DNA from: Collimonas sp. OK607
GTDB lineage: Bacteria; Pseudomonadota; Gammaproteobacteria; Burkholderiales; Burkholderiaceae_D
DNA: 64,000 nt
NCBI RefSeq assembly: GCF_900111995.1
Contig: NZ_FOKF01000007.1
Coordinates: 62,001 to 126,000 of the forward strand
Direction: 5' to 3'
The notes under the pieces were generated by a model. That model did not search any database, was not told the origin of the DNA, and saw only the letters and a list, made by a program, of their open reading frames with translations. Within the stretch, counting starts at the first letter, position 1, and each line of letters begins with the position of its first letter. Positions 55,552 to 64,000 of this stretch are shown one piece after another. The translations under genes and the position numbers were made by a program.

Positions 55552-55993
55552 TTTCTAGCCCTATAATTTCGCACACAATGATTTCCGTGCGCAAAATGCA
55601 AAACGACGACGGTGTTGCGCCGTCGCCGTACTTGCCTGTCTCGAAAGACATTATGTTGAGAAGTCGAAAACTTCTCGGTGCCGCATTCGTGATGCGGTGG
55701 TTTGTCCAGCAGCAAATGCACTACGTCAAAGCAAGGGGTTGTATTGCAATGGCGTGATTTTTTGCTACCGAAACAATTGCAACTGAGTGGTCAACGATTC
55801 AACTATATCTATAATCGCCTCCTCCGTTCGCTATTCCTCGAGTCACTTCAATATACAACAGGATCGCGAAGATACAAGGCGAATTAAGGTATTACGATAT
55901 GCCGATTTCGAATCGATATCGAATCGGTTTCCACTTTGATATTGCCTTCAAGGCCTGCTCGCAATGTTGCGCGAGCGGGCTCTTGAATCAAAC
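55552..55993. other. Non-coding region with several hairpins
   Basis: This 442-base space lies between convergent genes. It contains the hairpin cluster listed separately. It also has TATAAT at 55810-55815, the self-complementary stretch CCGATTTCGAATCGATATCG (from about 55903), and a hairpin at 55948-55986 (GCCTGCTCGC/GCGAGCGGGC) that may end the sppA transcript. A 59-codon frame at 55579-55757 overlaps the hairpins and looks accidental. Confidence 0.5.
55562..55700 (+). ncRNA. Candidate structured small RNA
   Basis: Four perfect stem-loops follow each other: CGACGG/CCGTCG (55607-55625), GTCT-CGAA-AGAC (55638-55649), GAGAAGT/ACTTCTC (55658-55676) and CCGCAT/ATGCGG (55681-55697). A consensus TATAAT lies at 55562-55567, about 40 bases upstream, but its -35 box is weak and there is no obvious poly-T end. 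Expression, strand and family are unknown. Confidence 0.3.
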
Positions 55994-56977
55994 TCAACGC
56001 AAACTTGGCTTTACGCTATTCACCATGGATTGCACCACACCGGCGCCCATCGCCACGCCGAATTTTTTCAGCAAGCGGTCAGGCAAACCTTCGCTCTTGG
56101 TGTAATCGACAATATCTTCCTGCTTCAAGACATCGCGCGCAACGCTGTCTACCGTTCCATAGCCATCCGCGAGACCCATCTCGATCGCCTTGGAGCCGCT
56201 CCAGAACAGGCCGGAGAAAGTTTCCGGTGTTTCTTTCAGGCGCGCGCCACGGCCCTTGCGCACGACATCGATAAATTGCTGATGGATTTCCGCCAGCATG
56301 GTTTGCGCATAACCTTTCTGGGTAGCGCTCATCGGGCTGAACGGATCGAGAAAACCCTTGTTCTCACCAGCAGTCAGCAAGCGCCGCTCAACACCAACCT
56401 TATCCATCAATCCGGTGAAACCGAAGCCATCCATCAGCACGCCGATCGAGCCGACGATACTGGCTTTATTGACATAGATCTTATCGGCCGCAGCAGCGAT
56501 GTAGTAACCGCCGGACGCGCACATCTCATCGACCACTACATACAGCGGCTTATTCGGATACTCTTTGCGCAAACGAGCGATTTCATCATTGATGATGCCG
56601 GCTTGCACCGGACTGCCGCCAGGGCTGTTGATGCGCAATATTACGCCGACCGAATCGTCTGCGGCAAAAGCATTATCAAGCGCCGGCACCACTACGGCGG
56701 CTGAACCGTTACCTTCCGATTCGATCGCGCCATTGATCTTGACCAGCGCAGTATGCGCACCGACGGTTTGCGTATCCGAACCTTCATAGTTCATGCCGAG
56801 CCAAAACGCGAAACCGATCACGCCAAGAAAAGCCAGCTTGAAAAAAATACCCCAGCGGCGCCGCGCGCGCTGCTCGCGCAACGAAGCGAACGCCAGCTTC
56901 TCCAGCACTTCGCGCTCCCAACCCTCTTTTTTAGCAGGCACGGCAGCTCCCACATTATCAAATTCGTTATTGCTCAT
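55994..56977 (-). CDS. sppA: Signal peptide peptidase SppA
   Basis: A 327-residue membrane-anchored S49 peptidase that degrades cleaved signal peptides. One membrane helix (IFFKLAFLGVIGFAFWLGM) is followed by a single catalytic domain with the Ser in CASGGYYIAAAADKIY and the Lys in SIVGSIGVLMDGFG. It has the short, one-domain form. I start at MSNNEFDN; a GTG three codons earlier is possible. It is the last gene of a four-gene minus-strand unit. Confidence 0.92.
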   Translation of the reverse strand: MSNNEFDNVGAAVPAKKEGWEREVLEKLAFASLREQRARRRWGIFFKLAFLGVIGFAFWLGMNYEGSDTQTVGAHTALVKINGAIESEGNGSAAVVVPALDNAFAADDSVGVILRINSPGGSPVQAGIINDEIARLRKEYPNKPLYVVVDEMCASGGYYIAAAADKIYVNKASIVGSIGVLMDGFGFTGLMDKVGVERRLLTAGENKGFLDPFSPMSATQKGYAQTMLAEIHQQFIDVVRKGRGARLKETPETFSGLFWSGSKAIEMGLADGYGTVDSVARDVLKQEDIVDYTKSEGLPDRLLKKFGVAMGAGVVQSMVNSVKPSLR

Positions 56978-57034
56978 GGCGTTCACTCACTTCGTTTATC
57001 CGAAATCGTTATTGAATACGGCAGCCATGCAATC

Positions 57035-57406
57035 TCAGGCGACTGCCGGCCGTATGTATTCATCAGGGATCCAGAACACCTGATCATTGCTTTCTTCAAC
57101 CATAATCTTGTGCAAACGGCCACCGCGGCATGGACCGCCGGCACAGTGCCCGGTTTCGGGCTCATACACCGCGCCATGCGTTGCACACATCAGATACAAA
57201 CCGCTGGATTCGAAAAACTCGCCTTCATTCCAGTCCAGCTCCAGCGAAATATGCGCGCAACGATTCAGGTAAGCATGGACGATATTGTGGTGGCGCACGA
57301 CAAACGCCACCGCATCTTCCCCCCATGCCGTAACTGCAAAGCGCATGCCTTTGCCGCGCTCTGCCAGCGCGGAAGAAGCACAGATGGGGATACGGATATC
57401 GTTCAC
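57035..57406 (-). CDS. Rieske (2Fe-2S) protein
   Basis: A 123-residue single-domain Rieske ferredoxin. The cluster ligands are C-x-H in NRCAHISLELDW and C-x2-H in MCATHGAVYEPETGHCAGG, with the added GPCRGGRL loop. It has no oxygenase domain, so it is either an electron carrier or a stand-alone redox protein. It lies between the HAD phosphatase and sppA, a neighbourhood conserved in related bacteria to my knowledge. Confidence 0.9.
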   Translation of the reverse strand: MNDIRIPICASSALAERGKGMRFAVTAWGEDAVAFVVRHHNIVHAYLNRCAHISLELDWNEGEFFESSGLYLMCATHGAVYEPETGHCAGGPCRGGRLHKIMVEESNDQVFWIPDEYIRPAVA

Positions 57407-57442
57407 GATGCGTCGCTCAGTTGTCGTTTAGCTGGCCTGGAA

Positions 57443-58102
57443 TCACGCGTTCTCATTAAGCCAGGCATGCAACTGCACCGTCGAGCTTGCATTGAACAAC
57501 GGCTTCAGCACATCCAGTTCGTTGGCAGGATGCGCGCCATATTGAACCGCAATACCCGCCGCACCGGCATTGATCGCCATTTGCAGATCATGCGTGGTAT
57601 CGCCGATCATCACGGTGCGTTTCAGGTCTTGCCCCAACTCGCGGGTCAACTCCTGCAGCATGGCCGGATGCGGCTTCGAGAAGGTTTCGTCGGCACAGCG
57701 AGTGGCGTCGAATACCGACAGCAATTTAGTCTCGTGCAAGGCGCGATTCAGCCCGACCCGGCTCTTGCCGGTAGCGATCGCCAGGAAATATCCCTGCTGT
57801 GACAGATCCGCCAGCATTTCACGTACGCCGTCAAACAAGGTGAGGTCCTGGTCTTGTGCCAGATAGTGATAGCGATAACGCTCCACCACTCGCGGATACT
57901 GGCCAGGCTCCAGGCCCGGCATCGCCACCTGCATCGCTTCCGTCAAACCAAGCCCGATCACATGCGAAGCTGCCTTGTTGTCCGGAATTGCCAGCCCCAG
58001 GTCCCTGGCCGCCGCCTGAATACACTTTACGATGATGGCCGTACTGTCCATCAAGGTGCCATCCCAATCAAATACGATCAAGTCAAATTTTTTTCGTGCC
58101 AT
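57443..58102 (-). CDS. HAD-superfamily phosphatase (phosphoglycolate phosphatase-like)
   Basis: A 219-residue HAD-IA hydrolase. Motif I is VFDWDGTLMDS with nucleophile and acid/base Asp, motif II lies in IATGKSRVGL, and motif IV is MIGDTTHDLQMA. The helical cap sits between motifs I and II. Gph-type enzymes hydrolyse 2-phosphoglycolate, but the substrate cannot be proved from sequence. I start at MARKKFDLIVFDWDG, 100 bases after rluC; earlier in-frame starts overlap rluC. Confidence 0.9.
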   Translation of the reverse strand: MARKKFDLIVFDWDGTLMDSTAIIVKCIQAAARDLGLAIPDNKAASHVIGLGLTEAMQVAMPGLEPGQYPRVVERYRYHYLAQDQDLTLFDGVREMLADLSQQGYFLAIATGKSRVGLNRALHETKLLSVFDATRCADETFSKPHPAMLQELTRELGQDLKRTVMIGDTTHDLQMAINAGAAGIAVQYGAHPANELDVLKPLFNASSTVQLHAWLNENA

Positions 58103-58202
58103 ATTGCCTGACAATCCTTTGCCAATTCCTGTTGTCGTTGTCTGTTGCAGCTCGCCGATAGCAAAATCGACAAGCCGATAAACAAATACTAACTGATATA
58201 TT

Positions 58203-59309
58203 CTAATCGCCCTTGGCTTCCGATATTGCCTCAGGGACATTTTTCGGGAGACTCTTCAGGAACTTCTCGCATTCCGGCGGCAACGGCGCCTTAAGGGTTA
58301 CCGGCTTACCCGTTTCAGGGTGGGCGAAAGTAATCTGATAAGCATGTAAAAACATTCTTTTCAGGGCAATACGCTGGCCGTCGGCCTTCTGCAAAGTCCG
58401 GTTCAAGGCAAAGTCGCCATATTTGTCGTCACCAGCAATCGCAAAGCCGCTGGCTGACAGATGCACCCTGATTTGATGGGTGCGGCCGGTCTTTAGCTCG
58501 GCTTCGAGCAATGCGTAATCACCGTAACGGCGGATCAGATTGAAAATCGTGTGCGATGCCTGTCCGTCGGCTTGTACCCGGACGCGGCGCTCGCCATCGG
58601 CCGCCGTATACTTATGTAAGGCCAGTTTGACGTGCTGGCGCTCATTTTGCCAGTCGCCGTGCACCAACACCAGGTAACGCTTGTCGGTATCGCCGTCGCG
58701 CATCTGTTCGTGGAGATTGGTCAGCGCAGAACGTTTCTTCGCCAGCAACAATATGCCTGAAGTATCGCGATCCAGCCGGTGCACCAGTTCCAGGAACTTG
58801 GCTTGCGGACGGGCTGCACGAAGTTGCTCAATGACACCATAACTGACGCCGGAACCGCCATGCACGGCAACGCCAGCCGGCTTGTCGATCACCAGCAAAT
58901 GATTATCTTCCAGCAATATCTTGAATTCCGCGCCCGGCACCACTTTTTCTTGCTTTTCAGCAATGCGAATCGGCGGCACCCGGATCACGTCGCCTTCCAC
59001 CAATCGGTAAGTCTGGTCGATGCGGCCTTTGTTAACCCTGACCTCACCGGAGCGCAGCACACGATAAATATGGCTCTTGGGCACTCCTTTGCAAATACGC
59101 AATAAAAAATTATCGATGCGTTGACCGGCGTCTTCTTCCCCGATAGTCAACAACTGCACGGCAAGTGCTTGTGGCGGTGGTGGCGGCGGCGCCGACACCT
59201 CTTGCTTTACGGCTACATTACGGTCGGCCTTATGCTTGGGCGCGGCCTGTGTCCGCGCCTTGGAACGAGTCTCAACCCGTCCTCCAGAAAATCTCGCTAA
59301 GTCCTTCAT
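58203..59309 (-). CDS. rluC: 23S rRNA pseudouridine synthase RluC
   Basis: A 368-residue RluA-family synthase that isomerises uridines in 23S rRNA. After a 45-residue basic and proline-rich head (PPPPPPQALAV) come an S4 domain (QRIDNFLLRICKGVPKSHIY) and the catalytic domain with the nucleophile Asp in HRLDRDTSGILLLAKK. KTGRTHQIRVHLSASG is conserved. I use the ATG at MKDLARFSGG; a TTG eight codons earlier is weaker. It is divergent from rne, as in many gammaproteobacteria and betaproteobacteria. Confidence 0.94.
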   Translation of the reverse strand: MKDLARFSGGRVETRSKARTQAAPKHKADRNVAVKQEVSAPPPPPPQALAVQLLTIGEEDAGQRIDNFLLRICKGVPKSHIYRVLRSGEVRVNKGRIDQTYRLVEGDVIRVPPIRIAEKQEKVVPGAEFKILLEDNHLLVIDKPAGVAVHGGSGVSYGVIEQLRAARPQAKFLELVHRLDRDTSGILLLAKKRSALTNLHEQMRDGDTDKRYLVLVHGDWQNERQHVKLALHKYTAADGERRVRVQADGQASHTIFNLIRRYGDYALLEAELKTGRTHQIRVHLSASGFAIAGDDKYGDFALNRTLQKADGQRIALKRMFLHAYQITFAHPETGKPVTLKAPLPPECEKFLKSLPKNVPEAISEAKGD

Positions 59310-59948
59310 TTTGAATATATAATTGTTCTGCAATTGTTAGAAAACAGTTGCTGGTGTAAGAATAAAAAGACCATTCTACACAGAGGCGCGCCCATCAGCC
59401 TCGCCAATTTGCAAATTTGATGGGAAATGTGTACGCATCACCCCTGCGCGAGTCAAGGTCGCACCGTTGTTGTCATCGGATAACGCGCACGGATGCTGAA
59501 CAAGAATGTCTGGATGATTAGGATAAAGTCCGGCGAGCTCGATGCGATTGTAACGACGTTACGATTGCGACGAGCTCGCCGGTTGATGTAGTGCTTATAA
59601 ATTTGTCGTATATTTTTTACTGAAACCAATGCTTTATTTGGCTCTGTCAAGCTGTTCACCGCCAGGCGTCGTGCTCGCGTTCCGCGAATCGCAAGACGCT
59701 GTACCGGTGCACGCTGGTGGTTTTCAATAGAGCGTTCAGTAAAGTTTTTCAGTACCGCGACAGCACTACATCCGCGCCTGTGCACTGCGCCCTACTTTGT
59801 AGATTGGCGCAAACACACCAAGGCAATTCTCTCCCCCCAGACACTCCGTTCTCGCGTACATCCTTGTACTTTTTGTCGCTGACAGAAATGCTGAAGAACA
59901 GCAATCTTTAAGCGCCATTGCATTGACCCAAGGGTCACGGAGCGAAAA
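59310..59948. other. Long rne leader / rluC-rne divergent region
   Basis: About 640 bases without a gene lie between the divergent rluC and rne starts. In E. coli the rne transcript has a long structured leader through which RNase E controls its own level; this region is long enough for the same role. It contains a strong hairpin (listed) and T-rich stretches near 59605-59620. I see no credible open frame. Confidence 0.6.
59530..59582. promoter_or_regulatory. Strong hairpin in rne leader region
   Basis: CCGGCGAGCTCG (59530-59541) pairs perfectly with CGAGCTCGCCGG (59571-59582). Inside lies GTAAC-GAC-GTTAC. No T-run follows on either side, so it is not a simple terminator. Confidence 0.6.
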
Positions 59949-62900
59949 ATGAAACGCATGTTGTTTAATGCCACGCAGCAAGAAGAACTGCGCGTGGCGA
60001 TTGTTGACGGGCAAAAGCTCATCGACATCGATATCGAAACCACCGGACGCGAACAACGCAAGTCCAATATCTACAAAGGTGTGATTACCCGTATCGAGCC
60101 GTCGCTGGAAGCCTGCTTCGTCAACTACGGTGAAGAGCGTCATGGCTTTTTGCCGTTCAAGGAAGTTGCCCGCACTTACTTTAAAGAAGGTGTAGACGTT
60201 CGTAGCGCATCGATCAAAGATGCACTGCGCGAAGGCCAGGAAATCATGGTGCAGGTCGAAAAGGAAGAGCGCGGCAATAAAGGCGCGGCCCTGACCTCCT
60301 TCGTTTCACTGGCTGGCCGTTATCTGGTCCTGATGCCTAACAACCCGCGCGGTGGTGGTGTTTCCCGTCGCGTTGAAGGTGAAGATCGCCAGGAACTGCG
60401 CGAAACCATGGACAAGCTGGACCTGCCGAACGGCATGTCGGTGATTGCCCGTACTGCAGGTATCGGCCGCAACGTTGATGAATTGCAATGGGATTTAAAT
60501 TACCTGATGCAACTCTGGCGCGCTATTGAAGGTGCCGGCACGCAAGGTAATGGCGCGTTCCTGATTTACCAGGAATCGTCGCTGGTGATTCGCGCGATCC
60601 GCGATTACTTCCAACCGGATATCGGCGAAATCCTGATCGATACCGATGAAATCCACGACCAGGCCCAGCAGTTCATGGCCCACGTCATGCCCGACATGGT
60701 GCACCGCGTAAAACGTTACCGCGACGACGTGCCGCTGTTCTCCCGTTTCCAGATCGAACACCAGATCGAAACCGCGTACTCGCGCACCGTGCCCCTGCCA
60801 TCCGGCGGCGCGATCGTGATCGACCACACCGAAGCCCTGGTTTCCGTGGACGTCAACTCGGCGCGCGCTACCCGCGGCGGCGACATCGAAACCACCGCAT
60901 TCAACACCAATTGCGAGGCAGCGGAAGAAGTTGCACGTCAATTACGTTTGCGCGACCTCGGTGGCTTGATCGTGATCGACTTCATCGACATGGAGAACTC
61001 CAAGAACCAGCGCGAAGTCGAAACCCGCCTGAAAGATGCACTGCGCTATGACCGCGCCCGCGTCCAGATGGGTAAGATTTCACGTTTCGGCCTGATGGAA
61101 TTATCGCGCCAGCGCCTGCGTCCGTCGCTGTCGGAAGGCAGCCATGTGACTTGCCCGCGTTGCAACGGCACCGGCCATATCCGCGATACCGAATCGTCCG
61201 CCCTGCAAGTCCTGCGCATCATCCAGGAAGAGGCGATGAAAGAAAACTCGGCAGCGATCCACGTCCAGGCGCCAGTCGACGTTGCTGCTTTCCTGCTCAA
61301 CGAAAAACGCGGCGAGATCCTGAAGATCGAAACCCGTCACCGGGTCGGCATCATCCTGATCCCGAACAAGCATCTGGAAACCCCGCATTACAAGCTGGAA
61401 CGCCTGAAGCACGACGATCCTCGCCTGGAAGAAACCCAGGCCAGCTATGCCATGGCAGAGCAAGCCGATACCGACATCGGTTACAACAAAACCCAAAAAG
61501 AAGAAGGCAAGCCGCGTCAGGAAGCCGTGGTCAAGGGCATTACGCCTGACCAGCCAGCGCCTATCGTCGAGCGCAAGCCGGCAGAAACAGCAGCGCGTCC
61601 GACAGCAGTGGCTGCCGCTCCTGCAGAAACAGGTTTCCTCGGCAAGATCTTCGGTTTCTTCTTCAGCAAACCAGCTGCGCCGGTAGTGGCTCCTGCCGCT
61701 ACTGCGGAAAGCAAGGGCCCGCAACAACGCGGCGACCGTGGAGACCGCAACAATCGTGGTCAGCGCGGCCGTAATCGTGGCGGTCGCAATCGCGATGGCA
61801 GCGAAGGCAAATCGGAAACACGCGACGACGCCGCCAAGAAACCGGTGGTTGAGACGGTAGAAGCCAAAGAAGCTAAAAACCAGCAAGCACGTCTGCCACG
61901 CCCTCCGCGCGAACCTAAAGAACAGAGGGAGCCAAGAGAGCAACGTGACGCCGGCGACAGCAAAGCGGAAAATCGCAACGAAGGCCGGCGCGAACGTAGC
62001 GAACGCCCACCGCGTCCGCCACGCGAAGAGCGCAAGGAAAACCTGAGCGAAGAAAAAATCGATGACACCTTGCTCAAGGGTGGCGTAGTCGCCACTGCAG
62101 GCGTCGCTGTAGCCGCGATTGCAGATACTGCGGAAACAACGCAAATCGATAGCGGACGCACCGAAGTCAAAGCCGGCGAGCAAGACGAAGAACCACGTCG
62201 TCGTCGTCGTCGCGGTGGCCGTAACCGCAATCGTCGCGATCGTGACAGCGCCGAAGGCACGACCGAAGGTAGCAACGATGAAGTCGAAACCGGCGAAGCC
62301 GCTGCAGTAGCAGATACGGCAGAAGCCAGCGTTGTTGTTGCACCCGCAACAACAACGGACAATGCTCCGGTTCATGCTGAGCCTGCCGCACTGGTCAGCC
62401 ACAGCGTACCGATGATGGCCTCGTCAATTCCTGCACAGCAAGAAGTGAGCGCTCCGGCATTTGAAGCGGCGCCCGCTCCGACGGCGCTGTCGAACGCAAT
62501 CGCTGCACCGCTGGTCCCGCAGCAAGTTGAGCCGCAAGTTGAAACACAGAAGGAAACAGCTCCGGTCGCAGCCGAAGTGACGCCGGTAGCAGCAGCCCCG
62601 GCCCCTGAGCCAGTTGCTGCAGCACCAGTTGTTGCACCTATTGTCGAAACGCCTGCAGCCGAACCTGAACCAGTCGTTATTCCGGTCTCGGCAGCAGTAG
62701 CCGTACCGGATCAACTGGTACTGCCTGAAGTAGCCGCTATCGCTGCCAGCCAACCGGCAGCAGAGCCGCAAATCGAAACCGCAGCGCCGGTAGTTGCTGA
62801 AACGGCAGCTCCGGTGGCTCAGGTAATTGCTCCAGTTGTTGCACCAGCACCGGTAGCCGAGGCGCCGGCCGTCATCAAGACAGCCATGCCGAGCGTAGCG

Positions 62901-63107
62901 GCATCGCCTAAGGTTGAAGATTTGCAAAGCGTTTTGGCTGCAGCAGGTCTGACACTGGCGGCAACCGATCCAAGCAAACTGCGTGCAGCGCAGGAAGCAA
63001 CCGCAAGCATCGCTCCGGCACCACGTGTGCCGCGCGAACGCAAGCCATTGCCGACGCAAACCAGCGAGCCGCTGGTTCAAGTCGAAACCCAGCGCTCACA
63101 GTCGTAA
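59949..63107 (+). CDS. rne: Ribonuclease E
   Basis: A 1052-residue endoribonuclease central to mRNA decay and rRNA/tRNA processing. The S1 domain lies near residues 35-120, the 5' sensor and DNase I-like domain follow with the catalytic Asp of [15 protein letters not shown] and the second in [17 protein letters not shown], and the zinc link is [10 protein letters not shown] near 400. After about 515 the protein is low-complexity: Arg/Gly-rich RNA-binding stretches ([30 protein letters not shown]), then a long Ala/Pro/Val/Glu tail. The tail probably carries degradosome contacts. Confidence 0.97.
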   Translation: MKRMLFNATQQEELRVAIVDGQKLIDIDIETTGREQRKSNIYKGVITRIEPSLEACFVNYGEERHGFLPFKEVARTYFKEGVDVRSASIKDALREGQEIMVQVEKEERGNKGAALTSFVSLAGRYLVLMPNNPRGGGVSRRVEGEDRQELRETMDKLDLPNGMSVIARTAGIGRNVDELQWDLNYLMQLWRAIEGAGTQGNGAFLIYQESSLVIRAIRDYFQPDIGEILIDTDEIHDQAQQFMAHVMPDMVHRVKRYRDDVPLFSRFQIEHQIETAYSRTVPLPSGGAIVIDHTEALVSVDVNSARATRGGDIETTAFNTNCEAAEEVARQLRLRDLGGLIVIDFIDMENSKNQREVETRLKDALRYDRARVQMGKISRFGLMELSRQRLRPSLSEGSHVTCPRCNGTGHIRDTESSALQVLRIIQEEAMKENSAAIHVQAPVDVAAFLLNEKRGEILKIETRHRVGIILIPNKHLETPHYKLERLKHDDPRLEETQASYAMAEQADTDIGYNKTQKEEGKPRQEAVVKGITPDQPAPIVERKPAETAARPTAVAAAPAETGFLGKIFGFFFSKPAAPVVAPAATAESKGPQQRGDRGDRNNRGQRGRNRGGRNRDGSEGKSETRDDAAKKPVVETVEAKEAKNQQARLPRPPREPKEQREPREQRDAGDSKAENRNEGRRERSERPPRPPREERKENLSEEKIDDTLLKGGVVATAGVAVAAIADTAETTQIDSGRTEVKAGEQDEEPRRRRRRGGRNRNRRDRDSAEGTTEGSNDEVETGEAAAVADTAEASVVVAPATTTDNAPVHAEPAALVSHSVPMMASSIPAQQEVSAPAFEAAPAPTALSNAIAAPLVPQQVEPQVETQKETAPVAAEVTPVAAAPAPEPVAAAPVVAPIVETPAAEPEPVVIPVSAAVAVPDQLVLPEVAAIAASQPAAEPQIETAAPVVAETAAPVAQVIAPVVAPAPVAEAPAVIKTAMPSVAASPKVEDLQSVLAAAGLTLAATDPSKLRAAQEATASIAPAPRVPRERKPLPTQTSEPLVQVETQRSQS

Positions 63108-63157
63108 GCTGACGGTTCACCGCAAGTTATTAGCGGTGTAACGCGATGGCAATAAAA

Positions 63158-63182
63158 CAAAGGGAGTCTCTGACTCCCTTTG
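63158..63182 (+). terminator. Terminator hairpin after rne
   Basis: CAAAGGGAGTC pairs perfectly with GACTCCCTTTG around TCT, 50 bases past the rne stop. The following T-run is poor. Confidence 0.75.
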
Positions 63183-63324
63183 TCACGTCTGCACCTGTTT
63201 GAAAACCGGACCGGCCCGCTTTCCTCGGTCCGCCGCAGCTAAAAAACGATGCTCATGGTATCTTGTAGAAGTTACCACCCAATTTAGAGATGCAAGACAT
63301 TGCACACCTTTGCAGACACACATC

Positions 63325-64000
63325 ATGACTAAAAAAGTCATCCCGCTGATCGATAGCCGCAGTTTCTTGCCGCCGTCCCTGCCACCGACCTTGCCCTCCA
63401 TCCTTGAAGCGCCGACCGGCCTGATCGCCGATGAACTGGGGCGGCCGCTACACGACTTGCGCATCTCGGTCACCGACCGCTGCAACTTCCGCTGCGTCTA
63501 CTGCATGCCGCGCGCAGTGTTCGACAAGGACTATGCATTCTTGCCGCACACCGCATTGCTGTCGTTTGAAGAAATTACCCGGCTGGCCAGTTTGTTCGTC
63601 GCCCATGGCGTCCACAAGATCCGCCTGACCGGCGGCGAGCCTCTGCTGCGCAAGCACATAGAAACGCTGATTGCCATGCTCAGCGCCCTGAAGACGCCGG
63701 ATGGCAAGGAGCTCGACCTGACCCTGACCACCAACGGTTCGCTGTTGGCAAAAAAAGCGCAGGCGTTGAAAGATGCCGGCCTCAAGCGCGTCACCGTCTC
63801 GCTGGATGCACTCGACGAAAACATATTCCAACGCATGAACGACGCCGATTTCCCGGTTGCCGAGGTATTGCGCGGACTGGAAGTCGCGCATCAGGTCGGA
63901 CTGGGACCTATCAAGGTCAACATGGTAGTCAAGCGTGGCGTCAACGATCAGGAAATCCTGCCGATGGCGCGTTACTTCAAGAACACGCCATATATCCTGC
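63325..64000 (+). CDS. moaA: GTP 3',8-cyclase MoaA (truncated by window end)
   Basis: The first 225 residues of a radical-SAM enzyme that starts molybdenum cofactor synthesis by rearranging GTP. The [4Fe-4S] cluster cysteines are Cys53, Cys57 and Cys60 ([14 protein letters not shown]), followed by [24 protein letters not shown] and RVTVSLDAL. About 45 residues precede the family core, longer than average. The reading frame is open at the window edge, so the C-terminal cluster domain is not seen. Confidence 0.95.
   Translation, partial: MTKKVIPLIDSRSFLPPSLPPTLPSILEAPTGLIADELGRPLHDLRISVTDRCNFRCVYCMPRAVFDKDYAFLPHTALLSFEEITRLASLFVAHGVHKIRLTGGEPLLRKHIETLIAMLSALKTPDGKELDLTLTTNGSLLAKKAQALKDAGLKRVTVSLDALDENIFQRMNDADFPVAEVLRGLEVAHQVGLGPIKVNMVVKRGVNDQEILPMARYFKNTPYIL

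Noticed and set aside
55579-55757. 59-codon plus-strand frame in the hairpin cluster
   Set aside because: No ribosome site, no family resemblance, and it overlaps four perfect stem-loops that better explain the sequence.
61101-62402. 433-residue reading frame antisense to rne
   Set aside because: It is the complement of the repetitive rne tail and link region. It is low-complexity, has no family features, and lies wholly within a certain gene.

Overview
The window looks like a chromosomal segment of a betaproteobacterium in the Burkholderiales, most likely Oxalobacteraceae and possibly Collimonas- or Herbaspirillum-like. This rests on the gene order rpmF-plsX-fabHDG-acpP-fabF-(ygfX)-rpoE-rseAB-mucD-lepA-lepB-DUF4845-rnc-era-recO-pdxJ-acpS-nagZ-uvrC-pgsA, on the complete urtABCDE-ureDABCEFG block, and on the protein sequences themselves. 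The genus is an inference. I see no phage, insertion sequence, integrase or CRISPR array.

Left part (0.1-14 kb) is accessory. It holds a LysR regulator with an FMN reductase, a glutathione transferase with a DUF1304 membrane protein, a secreted sedolisin-type acid protease with a small exported protein, and a cassette of unknown function. The cassette consists of an argininosuccinate-synthase-like ligase coupled stop-to-start to a 2-oxoglutarate/Fe(II) dioxygenase, followed by a DMT-family exporter, with a divergent LysR regulator and an amidase. After it come a DapA-type aldolase and a ChaA-type Ca2+/H+ antiporter.

14-26.4 kb is a nitrogen-scavenging unit. A sigma-54 promoter with an upstream NtrC palindrome precedes the urea ABC transporter urtABCDE, which runs directly into the urease genes ureD-A-B-C-E-F-G and a UreJ/HupE-type nickel permease. 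The urtA-urtB gap is filled with repeats: a hexamer array and three hairpins. A pirin, an alpha/beta hydrolase and a divergent EamA exporter/Lrp regulator pair follow.

30.3-54.0 kb is a long minus-strand housekeeping supercluster. It covers phospholipid and fatty acid synthesis, the sigma-E envelope stress system (rpoE with an apparent sigma-E autoregulatory promoter), protein export and quality control (lepB, lepA, mucD), RNA and DNA processing (rnc, era, recO, uvrC), pyridoxine synthesis and peptidoglycan recycling. It ends in a tRNA-Gly/tRNA-Cys/tRNA-Gly cluster behind a perfect-hexamer promoter.

54-64 kb carries maf and a tetrapyrrole-methylase-family gene on the plus strand, then rluC-HAD phosphatase-Rieske-sppA on the minus strand, then rne (plus strand) with a 640-base leader, and the start of moaA, cut by the window edge. 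The most open-ended items are the ligase/dioxygenase/exporter cassette, a 208-base near-symmetric hairpin upstream of lepA, a run of four hairpins near 55.6 kb, and the repeats that interrupt the urt operon.
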